Positions 56,752 to 64,000 of a stretch of DNA of 64,000 nucleotides are shown here, one piece after another. Position 1 is the first letter of the stretch. Every line of letters starts with the position of its first letter. The position numbers were made by a program, and so were the translations under genes. Origin of the DNA: Heterobilharzia americana (lineage: Eukaryota > Platyhelminthes > Trematoda > Strigeidida > Schistosomatidae); NCBI GenBank assembly GCA_944470555.2, contig OX104129.1:85272820-85336819 (forward strand), written 5' to 3'. Below the pieces are notes generated by a model. It searched no databases. It was not told the origin of the DNA and saw only the letters and a program-made list of their open reading frames with translations.

Positions 56752-57100
56752 TGTTTGGAGGGAATTTATTGGTTTAAGAGGTGACACACCAATTCCAAGT
56801 GGCAATCTAAGTACTTTGCACAAGTCCTTATCAGTTCATGGCGATAAAGTATACGTTTTGCGGGTACAATATTTCAGGCATACTAATATTAAACAGACAA
56901 ACTGTTGGTGAGCAGAATTTCATTTGAAAACGTCTCATAGTAACTTTCAATCTCAAATGAAATAGTTGCGGTATTTTCTGCACTTATTCAGTTTTTCTTT
57001 CAGTTGCAAAGTTGTTTCGAATCATGAATATTGGCGACTACAGTTACATGATTCCCGTTGGATGCATTCCTTAACTATGATAGACAGCTGCAATAAATAA
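56752..57100 (+). CDS. Candidate last two exons of a host gene
   Basis: Exon 1 (about 56752-56907) reads 'VWREFIGLRGDTPIPSGN', then 'LSTLHKSLSVHGDKVYVLRV' and 'QYFRHTNIKQTNC'. It ends at a good donor, ttg|gtgagc. A 96-bp AT-rich intron (56908-57003) ends 'gtttttctttcag'. Exon 2 starts at 57004 and in the same phase stays open for 32 codons ('CKVVSNHEYWRLQLHDSRWM', 'HSLTMIDSCNK') to TAA at 57098, overlapping an aataaa signal. The exact frame match across canonical splice sites is the main support. I do not recognise the protein. The 5' exon boundary (ag at 56750-56751) is uncertain and upstream exons were not found. Confidence 0.55.
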
Positions 57101-57279
57101 ACATCAATAGTAGGTTAAATCAGTATCATAGATACACAAGCAACATAATAAAAACATTTTTAACGCTTATCAAATACCAAAACTGAGATAATAGCACATA
57201 ATTTCGATCCGTAGCCTCAACTACAAGTGTTGATGGTGCATTCATTCATTTGCCCATAAATTTCTAACAGATAATTTTA

Positions 57280-59230
57280 AAGTACAACTTTATCCAACCA
57301 ATCGAAGGCAGCCTTAGTGTCAAGAAACATGACGACCGTTGACCTGCAATAGGTGTGGCGATGTTCAAGCATCTGAAGATCGGTAAACATATGAGCACTG
57401 CATGCACGATCTAAACACAATTCAGTCTGCTCCATGGAAATCGTTTTCTAACGCATTTTGCAGTCTGCGAAGCATGATAGCTGCCAATATTTTTGACGCC
57501 GTCGGGAACAGACTAATACCCCGATAATTGTCACATTTATTACGTAGACCGTTTTTAAAGATAGTCGCAAAGATGGTCTCACTTCAGAATGATAGAACAC
57601 TATTAGTCTGCCATATCTACTCGAACAATCTAGCCAATCCTTTGACTAAAGTCGTTCCTACATCCTTAAAAAAAGCAGGGGGTGGCTTGTCTAGGCCGGT
57701 AACCGTATGGCGTTTCAAAACATAGAGTTCCTTGTAGGCCTCTGATTCATTAGGTGAGTCAGTTCTTACTGACCATGGAGCACGATACACTAGAAATGAA
57801 GATGCTGGAGCTGTCGACCAGCTAAAGGGTTTCCGAAGTGCTCCACCCAGCGTTCCAGGCATCTTTCAGGACATTCGTAAAAACTATGGCCTGGATGCTT
57901 ACAGTCTTTGAAGGTTGTTTATCGGCGTATTGTCTACCTCACAGATCATCTCATTGACAACATGCTTCTTGCTGTTAGTGTCTAAGATGAGCTGGAACAG
58001 CTTCCGGCTATTGCCAGATATAGCTACTGCCTCCATCTCACTTAAGCGTTCTGACCATCAAGCCTCATGGTCCTTGCGTAAGCGAAGTGTAATCTTTTTC
58101 GTAAGATATTTACGCAAACCATAGTACTTGCCATCGGCCTGAATGGGCTGATGAGCATCAAGAAGTTGCGAGGAGCTCGCAGAGACCCATTGTTTATTAG
58201 CAGGACGTCATTCCAAGACACAAGATGCATTACTCACCATTTTTCCGCCTTATTACGAGTGTAGCAAATGCTCATCTTCCCTTTCTGGAGGGCCGGTGGC
58301 CAGTCTGTAATATAGTTTCGTTTTGCATTTATCTTCAGTATCAAATGCAACTAATTTGCTTGCATCTGTCTGTTTTACGACGACGATTTTAATGGCCACC
58401 GAAATGCGAGACGAGGTGAGTACACTCTAAGGCGTAGTCAGGTTCCAGACAAATATTCCAAGCATAGCGGGAGTCGTGTATGCACCCACGCCATCGGTAA
58501 CTGATTACAATTTCATCGTTTTGAATCCTGGCTTGAATGGCAACGGTAGGATGTCAAGAAGCACCATAGCAATGGGTTTTCAGGAAGTTGGTGCTAGCTA
58601 GAAATAGGTTATGATCTGCACAAAGCTGTAGAAGATAATCCCAATTACCTGATCTGAGGCCATCGGCCACATAAATGACTCAGCTCTGAGCCAAGACACC
58701 CAAACTGCGTATTTAAGTCTCCAGATAGCACTGTGATATCTTTTGAACGCATTTGGTTGAGGAAGACACTCAGTTGATGATAGAACTTATCTCTAGTTAC
58801 ATTTCGGACTGCAATCTGTTGACGTTTAGTCAGAAATGAGACACAGATATCGTTTCTCTTGCCAGTTACTCTTTACTTGAGGTGAACCTTCCAGCCTAAC
58901 ATCATGCAGATGACTGTCGATGGGGTCCCAGTCGAGTAGTGCTGCTTCGGCTTGACCGCTTTGTGCAACACTGACACCAGCAATGCCAGCTGCCGATGCC
59001 ACAGGGTCCCGGATAAGAGCACAACAAACATACTTTTCTAGTTGACGTATAGTGAATTAATTCGAAGTACTCCAGTGGAATCTTGTATGCAGGTCTCTGA
59101 GATACAGTACACATCAGTAGAGAAGCTTTTCAGAATCTCTGCTAAACTTTCCTGTTGTCTGATCCGCATCAAGATGTGAGTGTTGAAAATGGAGAGCTTG
59201 GACATTACGTTCGGTTTCGGATAACTGGGT
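57280..59230 (-). mobile_element. LINE-B (SR3/Perere-3-like), EN and RT region, antisense
   Basis: On the minus strand the upstream part encodes endonuclease text ('DITVLSGDLNTQFGCLG', 'LSHLCGRW', 'DRDIC'-type positions), then a linker. RT text follows: 'MF', 'VINVTIIGVLVCSRRRQKYW' in place of 'CDNYRGISL..TASKIL', and 'HRHTYCRSTVVMFLDTKAAF', which is motif A. It stops shortly after motif A at about 57280, so motifs B and C are missing. At about 1.95 kb it is the longest LINE-B part in the window. It is complementary in content to the C-terminal copies at 36.6 and 46.2 kb. Confidence 0.75.
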
Positions 59231-59392
59231 CAGATATCGCACTGAAGGACACCTTTATGAAGGTAATCGATTAGTGTTTCTAAATGGTACAGACAAATCA
59301 GAAGTCTAAGCAGTGAAGTAAAGATAAAGACAAAAGAAAAAAGGGTAACGAAAAAGTACAATTCATATGTAAAAGCAACTAACACAATATAT

Positions 59393-60046
59393 TGTTATTA
59401 TTTGTCCCTCGGGTTCCTAGTGGAACATAGAGCTTCAGTAGCACGTCTCCAGTGCACTTTCTTCACTGAATTGTTTTGAACCTGGTTCCACGACAGCCCA
59501 CAACCTCTTATTTCTTCCTTACACGATCTCCTCCATGTCACCCTCAACTCGGACGCCCAACTCGTCGTTTCCTAATTGGATTCCACTCGAGGGCCTGGCC
59601 TGGCACGTGATGTCCTCAGCCAGCCTTCTCAGTGTATGCACAATCCAGTCTATCTCTACTTTCTTCTGCATATTTGTCCAGCGATGGGTTCTTGGTTGTT
59701 TCCTTAACAGCCAGCCAGAGTTCCTTGTTGCTTATTCTTATTATTCTGGCCATCTGATCTTCAGTAACTAGCGTAGGCAGTTGTTGATGAATGTCTTTAG
59801 TTTTTTGGAAATACTTTTCGTAACGCTCTAAGTCCCTGAGCCATACAGAAACGCTGACTTGATACTGGTGTTGAAAATCCGGATATTGTTCACACTTTAT
59901 GCTGGCTGAGTACAGAAGACCTACACACTGGTTTCAGGCTTATGAACGCCTGTCTTGCTGTCTTTCCGGTCGTGGCTGGCTTTGACGTCCTCGTCTGTGC
60001 CACCACCTGTAGTTCAAACGATGCTGCATTCTATTTGCGAGGGATA
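59393..60046 (-). mobile_element. SR2-like RTE, 3' end fragment, antisense
   Basis: Opens with (tta)n and 'tccctcgggttcctagtgg'. It extends back through the C-terminal part to the 'TTGG' linker region ('ttgaaacgatgctgc'-like) at about 60046. Broken frames. Confidence 0.85.
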
Positions 60047-60770
60047 AGATCTCGTGTAAATGATCGAAGAAGATTGGGAATATGAGTGAATGAAAAGTAA
60101 CTAGCCGACGGAAATACAAAATTCACCCATAAACAACCTTGTCATATTTGATAGACAATAAACCTAAGAAGATGTTTTTGGCTTCCAACTACTATAGATA
60201 TTTTATGCATGCAATAAATAATAATTACTAGCAGGGAAAAGAAGAAATAATCCGTAATGTTTCGTTACAGTATTGTTAAGCTAAAGAAAAACAGCTACAA
60301 TAGTAGACTATAATGAATATAAATCCATTTCCAAACTGGGACGTAGGCCGATAAAGAAATACTAAAGCGGGGAACCGTTCTACTGAATAAAGTTCATAAC
60401 GTATTTTTGGTCGTTGTTCATAATACCGAATGCTTCACTCTTTATTTTAGTTTTTGGAGCCTACTTAAAAAGCATAGTAGGTGACTTGCTTGATGGTATG
60501 CTTCAACAAGACGCATCCGCAGTCATGATGAAAATGATGCTTGTTTAGTCTTCTGAATATGCATCATTCCGTTTGAAAGTTACTGTCTACTCCACGACGC
60601 TGTTTAAGTCATGACTGACTCACTTGGGAGCCAGCTTAGTTTCATAAGTTGGTCTACAGACGGTAACCGATATCGATGTTATCTCATAAAGGACGGTGGA
60701 GTTCTGTCTACCAACTAGCATGAAACCAAGATTTGTCGGTAACTGTCTACTGAAATTCTAGCATCCTCCA
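60047..60770. other. Spacer without recognised feature
   Basis: Nothing supportable was seen, apart from possible continuation of the BEL-like text to the right. Confidence 0.4.
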
Positions 60771-61034
60771 TCAAATCACAAAATATCCTAATGTTTTGCC
60801 ATTTACTAAAGTTATCATATTCAAAATTTCACTGTTGAATTTCAACCAGTGCTCACAATATAGAACGAAGAGTTGGCAAACATTTCCATCTGTTGATGAA
60901 TTCACATAATCATTTTGCTTTACTGCACCAGATAAGCCATTCAGATCAACTACAAAACATGCGGCTAGTAATTCTAAGCCCATCACTACTTCAGTTTGAT
61001 GACAGCAGTGTAAGAGGACAATATGCGAAATCAT
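60771..61034 (-). pseudogene. Possible BEL/Pao LTR-retrotransposon RNase H remnant
   Basis: The minus-strand open frame of 87 codons reads 'TEVVMGLELLAACFVVDLNG', then 'SSTDGNVCQLFVLYCEHWLK' and 'FNSEILNM'. This resembles the RNase H region of BEL/Pao elements ('PRLEL.AA..A' followed by a 'TDS..VL.Y' box and 'RF..FVAN'). Key residues are partly lost. No protease, integrase or LTR was seen nearby, so the assignment is tentative. Confidence 0.3.
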
Positions 61035-61349
61035 TCATATTATGAGTACAAATTAGTAATTTGTCAGTACTGATGAAAACAGAAGTTATTCCTCACTTCT
61101 GTACAATTTCACTTCACAGGAGTTGTCTTCCCAAGGTCTACCAAGTGACTATACAAAGGTTCATGTTTGATAAAACTATGCCTAACTTCCTAATCGTCGA
61201 AACGTTTTATAATTGAATTCAGTTTCACTTCGTGAATAATTTAGGTATTTCAAGTGTCAGTAATCCCCAGATATTTTGAGTTCCTTTTAGTATTAACGAA
61301 AAGTATCTTTTTTAGTATGATTATAAAACATTCGACAGGCTTCCGTATG

Positions 61350-61650
61350 ATATCATCTTAAATCCAATCTACCAATTCATATGTGCATATAAAAGCATGT
61401 ACATCAGAAGGAGAGAGTAAAGGGTTGAGACTAGATTTCTTGAACGTATTCCAAAGTGCCTTAAATTGTCTATCACTAAGCATCTGATGGACGCAGGACA
61501 TGACGTCCAAATCTCGAAAAAATTTAAAACAATTAACAAGCAAAACAATACAAGGCTACTAAGATTTTAACAAGCAGTTGCTATCAGAAGAATTAAACCA
61601 AACTTATGCATCTAGGAAGATGTAGCTGTTACCCTCTAACTTTCATGGTA
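61350..61650 (+). pseudogene. PLE GIY-YIG C-terminal remnant
   Basis: Plus-strand text reads 'IYQFICAYKSMYIRRRE' (Y-I-G changed to Y-I-R), 'FLERIPKCLKLSI', 'KHLMDAGHDVQISKKFKTIN' and 'AVAIRRIKPNLCI'. This is a PLE endonuclease C-terminus close in arrangement to PLE-D. It has stops and frame changes. Confidence 0.6.
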
Positions 61651-62297
61651 GTTATAGAAATGACATCACTCCTGATAGGAAAATTAGAATCAATACTACT
61701 ATAGTAGGTTCCATGTGAGTACAAATTATTCTTCATATGAGGTAGGAGAATCCATTTATTGGTTTTCTACTTTGACGTTTTACTTGATTACGAATTATGT
61801 AACCATCTTTTGATGAAACTGTGTGGATAGCCGTTCTTCAGGAAAACAGCCATTAAATAGTTCCCAACAGTGTGTGTTTGCGTTTTTGAACAACATTTTC
61901 ATATAGCTGCTTTTGTGTACCGTCAGGTCGTTCCTACTGTTGCTACTATTTTTAATCCCTATAAATTGGCTTTCTGTATACTTCAGCGTTCAACTTCCAC
62001 AGATCCATTCTAGTGATCGGAGCGTCTAAAAATGCAAGTTTGTTATTTGATTCCACTTCAATCGTGAATAAGATTTTTTTGAAAATGTTGTTGATTAATT
62101 TATAGTGATGATAAAAGTGTCATCTGAATATCGGATCCAAAGTTTTTGTTTCATCAACAATAATAGAACGGTTTTCAGTCTTCACATTACTACTTCTACA
62201 ATTAATCCTGATAAAGGTTATCTTATTGATGTTCCCCTTGTTGGTTTTTGTAGAGTTTGCGGTTAAATTGAAAACAAGTTATAACGCATAAATCGAA

Positions 62298-62600
62298 TAA
62301 ATTTGAGAGTTTGTGGAGATTTAGAAATATTTCAAGTTGGTATTCATTGTAGACTGACATCAGTTGGAGGAATATTAGGAATCTGGGAGCAATGGACAGC
62401 TGTTTCATCCTAGTATGGAACTCCTCAGCAGTGCGCACTCACGACCCTCCAGAGATTGAACATGCCACCTTCAAGTCCCTAGAGAGGTCGTGGGTGTGCA
62501 CTACAGAGGCGTCTCATACCAGGACAAAACAGCTGTTCCGGGCTACCAGGTTTCCAATATTCCTCCAACTGATGTCAGTTTACAATGAATACCAAACTGA
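62298..62600. mobile_element. HH-SINE inverted pair (copies 9 and 10)
   Basis: 62298-62468 is an antisense copy from tail ('ttgtggagatttagaaatat') through hammerhead to a reversed box B. 62488-62600 is a sense copy starting just upstream of the hammerhead ('gtcgtgggtgtgcac') and ending in 'gatgtcagtttacaatgaat'. The two form a head-to-head palindrome that splits PLE-E between RT motifs A and B. A 7-nt match aaatcga (62290-62296 and 62602-62608) is a weak candidate duplication. Confidence 0.8.
62388..62436 (-). ncRNA. Hammerhead ribozyme motif in HH-SINE copy 9
   Basis: Minus-strand core CTGAGGA (plus 62422-62428). Stem II is gttc/ggat with wobbles, then GAAA, the acagctgt stem III block and a GTC triplet. 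Stem I (gcactg/cattgc) has one mismatch. The core is intact. The facing sense copy has lost CTGAGGA (reads acagagg) and is dead. Confidence 0.72.
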
Positions 62601-63560
62601 CAAATCGATTGATCCAAGCAAACCTGAACATTATAATTGTGTATGTTCTGAGAGGTGTTTATCATCGCTGAAAAGGAGAGTCACCTTTATCTTTACACAG
62701 TTTCGATTCATCTGAGGTGTATAGAGATGTAACATCAAAAGACATCATCAATGCGTCGTTGTCAATATGAATAAGCTTAATCTTTCTAAAAGTTGTGTCG
62801 ATGAGTTTATAGAGTAGTTGCAGGATTTAACCAGATATTTTGCTTTTCTGAAGAAATTTTTAAAAAGATTGTATGTTCGGGCTCCTGGAGATAGAATGTT
62901 TGGCCGTAATAGGATGTATGGTTAGTGTATTTCTGGTCTACCATACAAACGTGGTGGAACAGGTCCACTGGATTCATTCCTCATCGCTCTTATTTTGTAG
63001 TTTATCCTAGTTTGACGAGTTTTTTCAAGGTCTTAGTGATATGACAGTCAAACCTTTGGATGCGATTTGTCTCAATTGGTTGATACACATTTCAGTCATG
63101 AGTAAGTGTTCCGCTAACTTGATTTAGTCTTTCTTATCTACGACTACTGTGGTACGCTATTTGTCAGCTGTAATTATTCTTCAGTTTCTTAATAGCTTTA
63201 TGTACTTCACTGGCTAGTTAAGTACTGTTTTACTCTCGTCTGGTCAAGGGTTTGATTACTAGCTATATTTCCTGTTGGATTTGACAGTTTAGTCCTGAAG
63301 TCTTCAGTGATGACTCTAGGGATACTAAGAGTTTTAGCTTCTTCCGCATTGTAATTTCATCCTTTCAGATGAAAAAGTTCCTTGGATTCGATCAGAGATT
63401 GTTTGAACAAGTTGACTATGCAATCACTTATTTCTTCCCCTTCTGATACTTGCGGTCTTAAAATCTTAGTAAGGTTCTCTCAAAGGGTGTTTCTTCTCTG
63501 TTTTTTTGTATCGTCTGGTTGATTTTTCATTCTCACTTGCTAACACTGTAAATTGTTCTG

Positions 63561-64000
63561 TTATGAGTATCCCCTGGAGCTTACTGTTTTAACTTCCTAC
63601 AGTCTTTCGATATTTTCCTCTTTAAAATTAACTAATGAAAGTCGCATATATTTGATTAGTTGAAAAAATTATGAAAATTATTTTAGTGTGTAGAATAAAA
63701 TAAAAAGTTATTATTGTTATTTTGTTCGACCCCATAGATAAAATCTGTTCTGATCAGATTGGATTTCTCTTCTATGGAGAAAAGGGATTCTTTAAGCTGG
63801 CTTGTTGGTTTACTTTATCTGAAATCAATAAATAAATTCTCACTAAACTGCGAAATTCGAATCACTCTGAAGTGTTTCGCATTGATTGTTTAATTTGTGC
63901 CTTTTTTATGTGATATTCTGCGACATCGTTGACTGGTTGGTATTTACTACTGGCTAGATAAGAACATTGCTTTCACGATTATACACCGCATACCATCTCA
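63561..64000. other. Terminal interval without recognised feature
   Basis: AT-rich; possibly PLE-E leader sequence, but not supportable. Confidence 0.35.

Larger units (their letters stand above)
61800..63560 (-). mobile_element. PLE-E reverse transcriptase, antisense, split by HH-SINE
   Basis: On the minus strand the RT starts near 63500 with degraded N-terminal text ('HITKTLKKLV', 'NPVDLFHHVCMVDQKY' for the GLPKIHK block). Motif A is 'ALMMSFDVTSLYTS' at about 62740. After an insertion (62300-62605) come 'FQFNRKLYKNQQG', a decayed motif B, motif C as 'LWIRYSDDTFII', and 'FTIEVESNNKLAFLDAPITR'. The second residue of YVDD is changed to S and stops are frequent. GIY-YIG was not found below 61800. 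Confidence 0.75.

Noticed and set aside
1..64000. CRISPR arrays, bacterial operons, rRNA genes or complete tRNA genes
   Set aside because: No regularly spaced repeats, no prokaryotic gene layout and no full cloverleaf were seen; tRNA-like strings are SINE heads.

Overview
Organism and character. The window is eukaryotic, AT-rich and almost entirely non-genic. It holds no operons, no rRNA and no intact host gene. It is a dense mosaic of decayed retroelements. Three features point to a blood fluke (genus Schistosoma) or a close relative: RTE-clade LINEs resembling schistosome SR2, Penelope-like elements (PLEs) ending in GIY-YIG domains, and Smα-type repeats with a hammerhead ribozyme core. Family names were assigned by recognising protein and DNA motifs, not by a database search.

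Working names. 'SR2-like' is an RTE LINE whose 3' end reads ...ggaacccaagggac(taa)n. 'LINE-B' is a second LINE of the SR3/Perere-3 type. 'LINE-C' is a CR1/SR1-like LINE. PLE-A to PLE-E are Penelope-like groups separated by their terminal sequences and RT/GIY-YIG text. 'HH-SINE' is a tRNA-like short element with an embedded hammerhead ribozyme. 'Smα-like' is the classical schistosome hammerhead repeat.

Layout. 0-8 kb: SR2-like, LINE-B and LINE-C fragments; one SR2 copy at 5.8-7.4 kb has an unusual inverted flank duplication. 8-14.6 kb: an HH-SINE, a PLE-B with near-identical inverted arms of about 457 bp (9.45-10.56 kb), an internally deleted SR2 (11.9-13.2 kb), and PLE-A/B/C termini. 15-22 kb: a nested locus where a nearly full-length SR2-like RTE sits inside a PLE-A ORF, flanked by a 14-bp duplication of its coding sequence. 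23-28 kb: deleted SR2, a PLE-C RT/GIY-YIG remnant, and the best-preserved HH-SINE. 28-36 kb: mini PLE palindromes, PLE-B, an inverted Smα pair, a possible host exon (32.15 kb), SR2 and PLE-C. 36-42 kb: LINE-B, PLE-A, HH-SINE inverted units and a deleted SR2 with target duplication. 43-52 kb: PLE-D, SR2, a PLE-C with two nested insertions, an HH-SINE with a perfect 13-bp duplication, and PLE-B/PLE-A. 52-64 kb: an HH-SINE cluster, SR2, PLE-B next to what looks like the last two exons of a host gene (56.75-57.10 kb), an antisense LINE-B EN+RT, and an antisense PLE-E interrupted by an inverted HH-SINE pair.

How the parts relate. The RTE and PLE remnants are the autonomous classes; no copy here has a full intact reading frame. 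Hammerhead elements and solo PLE termini repeatedly occur as head-to-head inverted units. Several are flanked by exact 9-13 bp target duplications, so each such unit is one integration event. This shared inverted signature across PLE families and the hammerhead SINE is the most interesting pattern seen. It suggests, without proving, that PLE-type machinery mobilises the ribozyme elements.
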